From: Rhodocyclaceae bacterium
GTDB taxonomy: Bacteria > Pseudomonadota > Gammaproteobacteria > Burkholderiales > Usitatibacteraceae
Assembly: GCA_020247395.1 (NCBI GenBank)
Contig: JADCJC010000024.1
Span: 17,372 to 81,371, forward strand
Reading direction: 5' to 3'
DNA length: 64,000 bases
Both the position numbers and the translations under genes were made by a program. Shown one piece after another: positions 1 to 7,427 of the stretch. Below the pieces are notes generated by a model. The model was not told the origin of the DNA and did no database searches. It was given only the letters and a program-made list of their open reading frames with translations. Each line of letters opens with the position of its first letter. Position 1 is the stretch's first letter.

Positions 1-945
1 GAGGGCAAGATTGCCGACGTGTTCCGTCCCGGCATGTACACGCTGACGACGCAAAACATCCCGATTCTATCCACCCTGCAAGGCTGGAAATACGGCTTTG
101 AGTCGCCGTTCAAAGCAGAGATTTACTTCGTCAGTACGCGCAAGTTCACCGATCTCAAATGGGGAACGCCGGGGCCGGCGACGATGCGCGACGGCGAATT
201 CGGTATTGTCCGCGCCACCGCGTTCGGTATCTATACGATTCGCGTGAAAGATGCCGGTATTTTCATCAAAGATATTGCCGGTACCGAGGGTCGCTTTACC
301 ACCGAACAAATTCAAGAAAATCTGCGCGGCAAGATTGGATTGCGCATTAAGGAGGTGCTGCCGGAGCTGGGTCTGTCAATCATCGATCTCGAGGCTAAAG
401 TCACGCTGATGGGGCAGATGTTGCGTGATCGTATAGGCCCTGACTTTGAGGCGATGGGCCTGGAGCTTTGCGAAGTGCAGGTGCAAGATGTGGGCCTGCC
501 GGAAGAAGTGGAAAAGGCCATCGACAAGCGCGGTGCGATCGCGGCGGTCGGTAACCTCGCCGCCTACACACAGTACGAAACGGCGAGCGCAATACGGGAC
601 GCGGCAACAACACCCAACTCGGCCGCCGGTGCCGGGATGGGGCTTGGCGCGGGCATTGCCATGGGGGCGGGCATGGTGGGACAGATGGGTATGGCGGCCG
701 GGGCAATGCATACCGGCGCGCCACCACCGCTGCCGACAGTACTGGCGTTTCATGTTGCCGTTGGTGGTACCCAAACCGGACCGTTTGATATGAGCGCGCT
801 GCAAGCCCAAGCCACCGGTGGGAAGTTGACGCGAGATAGCCTCGTGTGGAAAACCGGTATGGCGCAATGGGCCAAAGCGGGGGAAGTCGCCGAGCTGTCT
901 GCACTCTTTGCCAGCGTGCCGCCACCGGTTCCTCCTGGCCCATAA
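1..945 (+). CDS. SPFH-domain protein with C-terminal GYF_2 domain (5' end outside window)
   Basis: The frame is already open at base 1, so the N-terminus lies outside the window. The visible part begins inside an SPFH (stomatin/prohibitin-like) domain of the 'virion core protein' type, the family of Bacillus YdjI; it runs to about visible residue 195. A Gly/Ala/Met-rich linker follows (about 205-235), then a GYF_2-type module with the typical GPFDMSALQ and LVWKTGMAQW segments, and a Pro-rich tail. SPFH proteins assemble on membranes, and GYF_2 modules usually bind proline-rich partners. It sits just upstream of a small membrane protein and a double zinc-ribbon protein on the same strand, probably one operon. 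The domain call is solid; the envelope-stress role is inferred from the Bacillus relatives. Confidence 0.8.
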   Translation, partial: EGKIADVFRPGMYTLTTQNIPILSTLQGWKYGFESPFKAEIYFVSTRKFTDLKWGTPGPATMRDGEFGIVRATAFGIYTIRVKDAGIFIKDIAGTEGRFTTEQIQENLRGKIGLRIKEVLPELGLSIIDLEAKVTLMGQMLRDRIGPDFEAMGLELCEVQVQDVGLPEEVEKAIDKRGAIAAVGNLAAYTQYETASAIRDAATTPNSAAGAGMGLGAGIAMGAGMVGQMGMAAGAMHTGAPPPLPTVLAFHVAVGGTQTGPFDMSALQAQATGGKLTRDSLVWKTGMAQWAKAGEVAELSALFASVPPPVPPGP

Positions 946-959
946 CAGCGGAGGTTCCT

Positions 960-1184
960 GTGAAATCAAAACTGTATCGTGCCGCAGCTGGGCTCGTCGG
1001 AGTCGGCTGCGTGTTGGTGCTGTTGCACATGATCATGAACTGGAAAGGTTTCAGTCTGGGGGTGGCCTTTGCTATCGCTAATCTCGCGCTTGGCGCTTGG
1101 TTTTTGCTCGATTACGCACTACGACAGCCCAAGTCTGCAGACCCTGCGCGCACGCTTGACCAGTCTCCGCCGCACGCGCTATGA
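960..1184 (+). CDS. small two-helix membrane protein
   Basis: This 74-residue protein starts at GTG 960, chosen because GGAGG stands 5 bases upstream; a longer frame from 846 would run far into the SPFH gene without support. Two hydrophobic stretches are visible (about residues 7-22 and 31-50), followed by a short polar tail. It lies between the SPFH gene and the zinc-ribbon gene on the same strand and is probably cotranscribed. I do not recognise a family. A small membrane partner for the SPFH protein is plausible but is only inferred from position. Confidence 0.6.
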   Translation: MKSKLYRAAAGLVGVGCVLVLLHMIMNWKGFSLGVAFAIANLALGAWFLLDYALRQPKSADPARTLDQSPPHAL

Positions 1185-1230
1185 CTTGTGCCTTCTGCAC
1201 AATGGCGCTGCCGTCACTTGATAAGTGCTA

Positions 1231-2421
1231 ATGGAGAACCCGAACGCGTCACAAACCACGCTTGAGGCGATGACCGACAAGGTGCGCGCGTTCCCGTGCC
1301 GGTCCTGTGGTGCCAAGCTGTCCTTTTCTCCCGGCACTACTTCGCTTAAATGTGACTACTGCGGCGCGGTAAATCAGTTCGACGAGAAGACGGATGTTGT
1401 TGAAGAGTTGCCGTTGGATGTTTGGCTAACGAAACTACAAACTGAGCGTGAAACCCACGCGCAAGAACAGCTCAAATGCAAAAACTGCGGTGGTGAGCAA
1501 ACGCTTCCGGCAAATCTGTTTGCGACGGCGTGTGTTTTTTGCGGAACGCCCATTACCAGCCCGAGCTACGCGCAACGATCCATCAAGCCGGAGTCGCTGG
1601 TGCCCTTCAAGATCACGAAACTACAAGCGCAGGATAAGTGGCGCGCGTGGCTGAAGAGTCTGTGGCTGGCACCGAGCGCATTGAAGAAATATGCGCAGAG
1701 CGACGGTGGCATTAAGGGGCTCTACGTGCCTTACTGGACCTTCGACGCGAATACCTATTCGCAGTACACCGGCCAGCGTGGTGACGACCGTACTGAAACC
1801 TACACCACCACCAATTCGAACGGCGAGCGTGTCACCCAAACCCGAACCGTCACGGATTGGAGTTATGTTTCCGGCGAAGTCTCGTTCTTCCATAACGACG
1901 TGTTGGTGTCGGGTTCCAAAACGGCATTTGGTGCCAACGACCGAGTCGGCAACAATTTTTCACTCAACGGTGGCGGGGCGGTGGGATCGGCCATCATGAG
2001 TGTGTTTACCACCAAACTCCGTACTTGGGATACCAAGGCGCTGGTGCCATATCAGGATGAGTACATCACCGGCTTTCAAGCGGAAGCCTATTCGGTCGAT
2101 TTGAAGTCAGGATTTGCCAAGGGAAAAGAATTTATCGATGCGAAGGTGCAATCACTGGTTCGCCAAGATATCGGCGGCGATCATCAGCGAATTTTATCGC
2201 TCAACACGCAGTACAGCCATCTCACCTTCAAACATATCTTGTTGCCGATGTGGGTGTCGGCTTATTTGTTCAGCGGCAAAACGTATCGGTTTGTGGTCAA
2301 CGGTCAAACTGGCGAAGTGGAAGGCGAATCGCCAAAGTCGGGGTGGAAGATTTTCTTCGTGGTGGGCGCGATATTGTTTGTGGTGTTCTTGATGATGGTG
2401 TTTGGGGGTTCGAATCGCTAA
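1231..2421 (+). CDS. double zinc-ribbon membrane protein, YdjG-like
   Basis: A 396-residue protein. Two C4 zinc ribbons lie near the N-terminus, CRSCG...CDYCG (about residues 23-45) and CKNCG...CVFCG (about 84-107). Such proteins are often mis-annotated as 'primosomal protein N-prime' or TFIIB-like. A long central domain follows (about 120-365), and one transmembrane helix closes the protein (about 372-394), so the bulk probably faces the cytoplasm. B. subtilis YdjG has twin zinc ribbons and works with the SPFH protein YdjI, and an SPFH gene lies just upstream here. Start choice is uncertain: ATG 1231 lacks a good ribosome site, ATG 1270 has GAGG close by, and GTG 1225 is also open. No catalytic motif is seen. 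Confidence 0.7.
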   Translation: MENPNASQTTLEAMTDKVRAFPCRSCGAKLSFSPGTTSLKCDYCGAVNQFDEKTDVVEELPLDVWLTKLQTERETHAQEQLKCKNCGGEQTLPANLFATACVFCGTPITSPSYAQRSIKPESLVPFKITKLQAQDKWRAWLKSLWLAPSALKKYAQSDGGIKGLYVPYWTFDANTYSQYTGQRGDDRTETYTTTNSNGERVTQTRTVTDWSYVSGEVSFFHNDVLVSGSKTAFGANDRVGNNFSLNGGGAVGSAIMSVFTTKLRTWDTKALVPYQDEYITGFQAEAYSVDLKSGFAKGKEFIDAKVQSLVRQDIGGDHQRILSLNTQYSHLTFKHILLPMWVSAYLFSGKTYRFVVNGQTGEVEGESPKSGWKIFFVVGAILFVVFLMMVFGGSNR

Positions 2422-2813
2422 TTGCTAGCGTGCGGTTGATCGAGAGGCGCTCCCCAAACTGTCGTCCCTGCGTAGGCAGGGACCCAATTTTCTTCGCATA
2501 AGGCACCGGTTGTTCTTCGCGACGACCGATGCGGGGGTGGCCCCGCTGCCACTCACTTTTCTTGCTTCGCCAAGAAAAGTAAGCAAAAGAAGGCGACCCC
2601 GAGTTTGCCGCCCTTCGGGTTCCTTGCGCTTCTCGCAACCACGGGCCACTCGCAAAACTCGGGCTCGTGGTTGGAATTGATGTTCATTTTCCGGCTGCGC
2701 TCGCCCTCAAACATTGCTCGCGGACAGCCCCCGCGCTTGCTGCGCTGCTCAGAGGCTCACACGGGGGAAGCGCTCGTTGCAATGATCCCGGAATTTATGA
2801 ATTTGACGAATCG
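2422..2813. repeat. gene-free spacer with dispersed-repeat sequence
   Basis: This 392-base stretch has no credible gene. It begins with a GTCGTCCCTGCGTAGGCAGG-type arm at 2461, similar to the arms of the inverted repeat at 55081-55162. A perfect 10-bp stem follows (2555-2564 with 2571-2580, loop CTTCGC) inside a tract that resembles a dispersed intergenic repeat found in many beta- and gammaproteobacterial genomes. The rest (about 2590-2790) is low-complexity repeat-like DNA rich in short inverted words. It separates the plus-strand zinc-ribbon gene from the convergent minus-strand run. Confidence 0.55.
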
Positions 2814-3491
2814 TCAAATAGCATGCCGCCACGCAAGGCCATAGCCCGGTGATGCTGGCCCAAAGACAAAATGCAGCAGTCTGCGGCGCGAGGGTACCGC
2901 TGCTTTCGAGGATGCGTGCAAAAGGAGAGGGCGCATGAATAGCGCACTACCCGCGCTGCCCGTGCATGTAAGTTCTCCGAAATCTCTTCGAAGCATTTTG
3001 GCCGCGGCGTCCGTAACGTACCCGTACCGATGGGAGCTTGGAACGACTCGAAGAGGTCCATTTTCAGCGCCACAGTCGTCAATGTGTATCCTCACGGCCA
3101 GAAGAGTTTCTAGCAGCTGAACCGGCGCTTGTACGTATAGTTGCCCTTCTTTGGTTGACCACACACCTAGTGATGGATGAACCACCCGGGCTTGGACTGG
3201 GATGACGATGTCTTGGTGAAAGGCCACAAGCCAGTTCTTCTCTTGAGTTTTGTCGAATAGGGTGCATTGAACGGCGACGGGTGTCGATGTAAATGCGCGC
3301 CTAACGAAAGAGCTATGTCCAATCGATTGCGCCAACGACTGAACCCAGGCTTGCTCTAGTAGATTGCGCGTTCCCGCACCGCTCGGTAGTGATCGAAGCT
3401 TGTCGGATACTTCGGCAACTTTCTCGTTGCACAGAACTGAGTCTTCAAAGACGAATCCGTGTTGGTCTAGTGACGTGCACTCGGCTTTCAT
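2814..3491 (-). CDS. phytanoyl-CoA dioxygenase (PhyH) family protein
   Basis: A 225-residue Fe(II)/2-oxoglutarate oxygenase of the PhyH family. The iron-binding HxD is His92-Asp94 (FHQDIVIP), the distal His is His192 (LLLHASSK), and an Arg a few residues later (about 202-204) would bind 2-oxoglutarate. The substrate is unknown. The start is ATG 3491; GTG 3503 is in frame and overlaps the TGA of the upstream LysE gene. It is the last gene of a minus-strand run headed by a LexA-box-controlled polymerase. Family members act on lipids, small metabolites or antibiotics, and nothing in the sequence selects one. Confidence 0.8.
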   Translation of the reverse strand: MKAECTSLDQHGFVFEDSVLCNEKVAEVSDKLRSLPSGAGTRNLLEQAWVQSLAQSIGHSSFVRRAFTSTPVAVQCTLFDKTQEKNWLVAFHQDIVIPVQARVVHPSLGVWSTKEGQLYVQAPVQLLETLLAVRIHIDDCGAENGPLRVVPSSHRYGYVTDAAAKMLRRDFGELTCTGSAGSALFMRPLLLHASSKAAVPSRRRLLHFVFGPASPGYGLAWRHAI

Positions 3492-3499
3492 GCTCGCTA

Positions 3500-4129
3500 T
3501 CACCGCTTAAACACCGCCAGCGCGCCACCCGCCGCAACAAACAAACTTCCCACACCACGATTGGTCCAACGGATGTGGTTCGGGTCTTTGAGCATTCTTA
3601 GGATCGTCGATGCCAGCGCGGTGTAGCCGATCATCACGAGCACATCGACCACAACCATCGTGCCGCCGAGGATGGCGTATTGAATTGCGGTGGGTCGCGT
3701 CGCATCGACAAATTGCGGCAACACGGCTGCAAGGAAGAGTAGGCCTTTAGGATTGGTGAGATTGACTAACAGGCCTTGCTTAAAAATGCCAAACGGCGAC
3801 GTGTCGTTGAAATTTGTTTGCGCGGCGATTTGCTCAAAGGCTACCGGCTCCTCACGAAACTTTTGGATGCCGAGGTAGATGAGGTACGCCGCCCCCAAGT
3901 ACTTCATGATATCGAATGCGGTGGTAGAGGCAACCAGCAATGCGCCCAAGCCGATCCAAATCGCGAACACATTCACAACAATCGCTGCCTGCAGGCCGGC
4001 GAGATTCCACATGCCACGGACGAAACCGTACTTCATTCCCGCCGACATGCTTGAGAGCGCGCCGGGCCCGGGGCTGATGCAGATGATGACGGTGGCGACA
4101 AAATAGGCCAGCCAAGTGCTGAATTCCAT
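3500..4129 (-). CDS. LysE/RhtB-family amino-acid exporter
   Basis: A 209-residue inner-membrane protein with about six hydrophobic helices. The family hallmark is the N-terminal stretch ISPGPGALSSMSAGMKYG near residues 20-36, which matches the LysE/RhtB consensus. Family members export amino acids such as lysine, homoserine, threonine or leucine; the substrate cannot be read here. ATG 4129 is preferred; an in-frame TTG at 4135 directly follows the SDR stop codon. The gene lies 6 bases after the SDR gene and almost touches the PhyH gene, so it is almost certainly cotranscribed with them. Confidence 0.88.
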   Translation of the reverse strand: MEFSTWLAYFVATVIICISPGPGALSSMSAGMKYGFVRGMWNLAGLQAAIVVNVFAIWIGLGALLVASTTAFDIMKYLGAAYLIYLGIQKFREEPVAFEQIAAQTNFNDTSPFGIFKQGLLVNLTNPKGLLFLAAVLPQFVDATRPTAIQYAILGGTMVVVDVLVMIGYTALASTILRMLKDPNHIRWTNRGVGSLFVAAGGALAVFKR

Positions 4130-4135
4130 GGCCAA

Positions 4136-4954
4136 TTACTTTGCTTCGACGTATTTTTGATTGCCCTCAACCGCGCGCTTGGCCATGCCGTCGATCACGG
4201 ATGGCGCAATGAGCTTCAACCACTGGCCCAATTTTCCCTTGAGCGTCATCACGACTTCGCGTTGGCGCGTGGCGATGGCGCGAACAATGATTGCGGCGCA
4301 CTCCTCGACACTCATGACTTCATCTATATTAACGGGATCCACCTTGGCCGCCTTGCCGTCCGCGCCGGTCGCGTTTTCGCGAATGCCCGTTGCCACAAAT
4401 CCCGGATAAATCATCGTCACCGTGGTGCCGGTGCCCTGTAGCTCGATCCGCAAGGAATCAAAGAAACCGCGCATCGCGTGTTTGCTCGCGGCGTAGGCGG
4501 TGCGTGTCGGGACGCCGACCAAGCCTGTCAGGCTGGCGATGCCGACGATGCGGCCGCGGCTCTTCTGCAAATGTGGCAGCGCATAGTGCGTGCAATACAC
4601 GGCACCCATGTAGTTCACCTGCATGATGCGCTTGATGATCGACATATCTTTGATGTCGGCAAATTTGGCCCACATCGTCATGCCTGCATTCAACACGATG
4701 GTGTCAATGCCGCCAAACTCTGAGACGGTGGCATCAATCAAGTGTTTGCAGTCCGACTCTTTTGCGACGTCGCACGCGATCACGGTCGCGCGTGCGCCAA
4801 GCTCGCGCACGCGAAGCGCGACGCGCTCCAGTTCGTCCACACGGCGTGAAGACAATACGAGGTGCGCACCTTCGCGGGCAAGTTGATAGGCGAGTTCTTC
4901 GCCGATCCCGGTCGACGCGCCGGTGATGATGGTGACGTTGTTGGCAAGTGACAT
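4136..4954 (-). CDS. short-chain dehydrogenase/reductase (SDR)
   Basis: A 272-residue classical SDR. The nucleotide-binding motif is TGASTGIG (residues 11-18), the structural NAG is 89-91, and the catalytic set is Ser141, Tyr154 and Lys158 (YAASK). The RR pair after the second beta strand (about 37-38) suggests a preference for NADP(H). The extended C-terminus (about 195-272) resembles SDRs that act on lipids or steroids, but the substrate is not determined. It lies 13 bases after DUF3052 and 6 bases before LysE in the minus-strand operon. Confidence 0.88.
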   Translation of the reverse strand: MSLANNVTIITGASTGIGEELAYQLAREGAHLVLSSRRVDELERVALRVRELGARATVIACDVAKESDCKHLIDATVSEFGGIDTIVLNAGMTMWAKFADIKDMSIIKRIMQVNYMGAVYCTHYALPHLQKSRGRIVGIASLTGLVGVPTRTAYAASKHAMRGFFDSLRIELQGTGTTVTMIYPGFVATGIRENATGADGKAAKVDPVNIDEVMSVEECAAIIVRAIATRQREVVMTLKGKLGQWLKLIAPSVIDGMAKRAVEGNQKYVEAK

Positions 4955-4967
4955 GAATGTTTCCTGT

Positions 4968-5402
4968 TCAGCGCGCCGGGCGGGCGTTCCAATGCGCGCG
5001 ATACTCTTTTCGGACCATCAGTTTAAGGCCGGACCAGTCATCGCTGATTGCGCACACTATGACATCGACTAAATTCATCGGGAGGATCACCTCGCGAATG
5101 ATGTCTTCCGTGAGATCAACAAACAGCTTAGACGATTTTTTGGGCCAGCCAATCCACATTGCGCCGTCAGCCGCGAGCTTGGCCGCACATGGGCCGATCT
5201 GCTTCTTCAGCGACGCAGCATCCCCGCAAAACAAGATTGCCAGTGGCGTTTGGGCGGCGAGCTTCTTGGTGATCGTGGCACCGAGAGGAAGCGGCGCAAA
5301 CAGCAACTCAATGCCTTTCGGCGCGTTAACCAAGGCAAGCGTGGCGCCCTCTTTGAGACCGATTTTTTTCGGCAGTGGTGTTCCTGAATAGCCGGCAATC
5401 AT
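4968..5402 (-). CDS. DUF3052 family protein
   Basis: A 144-residue soluble protein starting MIAGYSGTPLPKKIG, typical of DUF3052. The fold is unassigned; the sequence alternates hydrophobic strands and helices (LFAPLPLG, AILFCGDA, AMWIGWPKKSS). The start is ATG 5402, separated by one base from the polymerase stop codon, which argues for translational coupling; a longer frame upstream of this ATG merely shadows the polymerase gene. No catalytic residues are known for the family. Its position puts it under whatever controls the polymerase, including the LexA-type box. Confidence 0.8.
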   Translation of the reverse strand: MIAGYSGTPLPKKIGLKEGATLALVNAPKGIELLFAPLPLGATITKKLAAQTPLAILFCGDAASLKKQIGPCAAKLAADGAMWIGWPKKSSKLFVDLTEDIIREVILPMNLVDVIVCAISDDWSGLKLMVRKEYRAHWNARPAR

Positions 5403-5403
5403 G

Positions 5404-6633
5404 TCAACTCTCCGTCTCGACGTCGGGAATGTGGTTAAACGCAATGGCGAGGCGACCGTGCTCAAGCGCCTGATGCGCACCGCCAAAGTATGCCGCGCGT
5501 TTGCCGAATCGTGTGTTGAGCGCGTCGATTGCGGCGTTGAGTTTCTCTTTCGTCGGGTTCTCGCCAAACAACGAAAAATTCTGCGATGCGTCCGGCACGA
5601 GATCGCCAAGCACAACCGCGACCTGCAACGGCGTCGCGGATTTTCCAGATTTACGTGCAGGGTACTTGTTCCAAAGACCGGTAACGGCGTGAATCAAGTC
5701 GAGTGTATCGTGGGTCGCTTGCAGCCGCGTATCGGTTTCCCACGTCGGCGCGTTCAAATGTTTTACTTTGATCGCCACGTGTCCGGTGGTATGGCAGGCC
5801 TTGCGAAGGCGCATGGCGGCCTTCTGCGTGAGGCGGTTGAGTACCGCGAGCGCGCTGTCGCGTGTCCTAAGGTCCGGCGGCAGGACGTGTGAATGGGAAA
5901 TTGACCCCATTTCATTATGAATCTCAGCGACCTCAACGCCGCGCAGTTTTTGATAGAAACGGTTTCCACCGACGCCACCCCAGATGGTGTGGAGTTGGTC
6001 TTCGGTCTGCCGGTACAGGTCATCGATGGTGTTGATAGCGTATTGCCGTAGCCGGGTCTCCATGTTCTTGCCGACGCCGTTCAGCGCACGCAAATCGAGA
6101 TGACGAATCTTGGCGGGAACATCCTGTTCTTCAAGCACCACCAAGCCATCCGGTTTTTGCATATCGGAGGCGAGCTTCGCCAAAAAAAGATTCGGCGCGA
6201 TGCCGATCGATACTTTCATGTACTCGCCGATGCTGGCCGACAGATGGTGCTTGATGTCCATGGCGAGCTCGCAAGCGCGCTCTGGGGTCTTGTAGCCTGC
6301 CGGCAGGTCGCACACCATTTCGTCGATTGAAAGCACTTTGCGCACCGGCGCGATTTCATCCACCGCCTTTACAGCGCGGTGGTGAATATCAATGTAGAGC
6401 TCGTGCCTGGCCACAACCAAGGCGATGTCGGGGATTTTGGCTTTGGCTTCGCCGACGTTGGTTAGTGTCTTGACGCCGTATTTTTTGGCTTCATAGCTCG
6501 CCGCGATCAAGCAAGTGCTGTCCGCGAGCATGGGGACAACACCGACGGGACGACCGCGCAATTCCGGCCTGTCCTGTTGTTCGCAGGAAGCAAAGTAGGA
6601 ATTGAAATCGACCAGAAGCGCGTTGACAGACAT
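5404..6633 (-). CDS. Y-family translesion DNA polymerase (UmuC/DinB type)
   Basis: A 409-residue Y-family polymerase. The first metal-binding acid is Asp9 in VDFNSYFASCE, and the catalytic pair is Asp104-Glu105 in LSIDEMVCDL. A helix-hairpin-helix thumb is seen near LRALNGVGKNMETRL, and a little-finger domain follows. Length and the SYFASCE signature put it nearer UmuC/ImpB than the 351-residue DinB, but no umuD-like gene is adjacent. A perfect SOS box lies 28 bases upstream of the start, so damage induction is likely. It heads a run that continues into DUF3052, SDR, LysE and PhyH genes. Confidence 0.9.
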   Translation of the reverse strand: MSVNALLVDFNSYFASCEQQDRPELRGRPVGVVPMLADSTCLIAASYEAKKYGVKTLTNVGEAKAKIPDIALVVARHELYIDIHHRAVKAVDEIAPVRKVLSIDEMVCDLPAGYKTPERACELAMDIKHHLSASIGEYMKVSIGIAPNLFLAKLASDMQKPDGLVVLEEQDVPAKIRHLDLRALNGVGKNMETRLRQYAINTIDDLYRQTEDQLHTIWGGVGGNRFYQKLRGVEVAEIHNEMGSISHSHVLPPDLRTRDSALAVLNRLTQKAAMRLRKACHTTGHVAIKVKHLNAPTWETDTRLQATHDTLDLIHAVTGLWNKYPARKSGKSATPLQVAVVLGDLVPDASQNFSLFGENPTKEKLNAAIDALNTRFGKRAAYFGGAHQALEHGRLAIAFNHIPDVETES

Positions 6634-6661
6634 GCCACAATCTTACGCGGGAGCGGTTGGG

Positions 6662-6677
6662 CTGTAAACGTATACAG
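6662..6677 (-). promoter_or_regulatory. LexA (SOS) operator upstream of the Y-family polymerase
   Basis: On the minus strand the site reads CTGTATACGTTTACAG, which fits CTG-N10-CAG and the extended CTGT-N8-ACAG consensus perfectly. It sits 28 bases before the polymerase ATG, a typical position over a promoter -10 region. The match is seen directly; binding by LexA is inferred, and no lexA gene is in the window. Confidence 0.85.
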
Positions 6678-6759
6678 ATTACGACCAACAAATGAAACCC
6701 TATTAGGCACGGGCATTTCCGAACGAAAAAACGTGGAAAGCCTCGCCAATAGGGGAGTT

Positions 6760-7278
6760 TTACTTCAAAGTGCTAGGATCGCTGGCGGCCATGAAGGTCT
6801 GAACCATTGCCTCCAATCCGGCTTGGTCAGCTTCATCGAACCGGTCTATGAGGGGCGAGTCGATATCGAGCACGCCAATGACGCGCTCGCCCGACATTAG
6901 CGGAATCACGATCTCGGCGTTGGATGCGGCGTCACACGCGATATGGCCAGCAAACGCGTGGACATTAGGCACAAGGAACGTCCTTTTGTGGAAGGCGGCG
7001 TTTCCGCACACGCCTCGCGGCGCGGGCAGCACCGGGATGCGTACGCATGCGGGTTTACCTTGGAATGGCCCGAGGATCAACGAGTCGCCGCGCAGCAAGT
7101 AGAACCCAGCCCAGTTCAGATCAGGCAGCAGATGAAATAGCAGCGCCGAAAAATTTGCCGCGTTGGCGATGAAATCGCGCTCGCCTTCCACGAGGCTCTT
7201 CAGTTGCGCGTTTAGGTCGGCGTAAAGCGCAGTCTTGGATAAGGTGTTGGGGGCGGTAGGTGCAGTGGCTACAAACAT
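6760..7278 (-). CDS. msrC: free methionine-(R)-sulfoxide reductase (GAF-domain, fRMsr/MsrC)
   Basis: A 172-residue single GAF-domain protein of the YebR/fRMsr family, which reduces free methionine-R-sulfoxide in the cytoplasm with thioredoxin. The three conserved cysteines are visible: Cys78 (GKPACVRIPV), Cys91 (RGVCGNA) and Cys115 (GHIACDAAS), followed by the EIVIPL strand. As I recall the E. coli enzyme, the first two cysteines are 10 residues apart; here they are 13 apart owing to a small LPAP insertion. The 24-residue spacing to the third is kept. The gene is divergent from the oligopeptidase gene. Confidence 0.87.
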   Translation of the reverse strand: MFVATAPTAPNTLSKTALYADLNAQLKSLVEGERDFIANAANFSALLFHLLPDLNWAGFYLLRGDSLILGPFQGKPACVRIPVLPAPRGVCGNAAFHKRTFLVPNVHAFAGHIACDAASNAEIVIPLMSGERVIGVLDIDSPLIDRFDEADQAGLEAMVQTFMAASDPSTLK

Positions 7279-7427
7279 TTTTTCGACTCATCGAGTGCGT
7301 ATTCAGCGATATTTTACGCGCGAAAAAAAGCGGTCATCGGCTGGATCAGCCGCCGCGACCAGCGGCTCGGTAGGTATCCGTCAACAAGCGCCATATAATT
7401 ACACGTCACTATCTTCTTGAGGCTGTC

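Noticed and set aside
846..959. Upstream extension of the small membrane protein gene at 960
   Set aside because: It would overlap the SPFH gene by 100 bases and has no ribosome site, whereas GTG 960 has GGAGG 5 bases before it.
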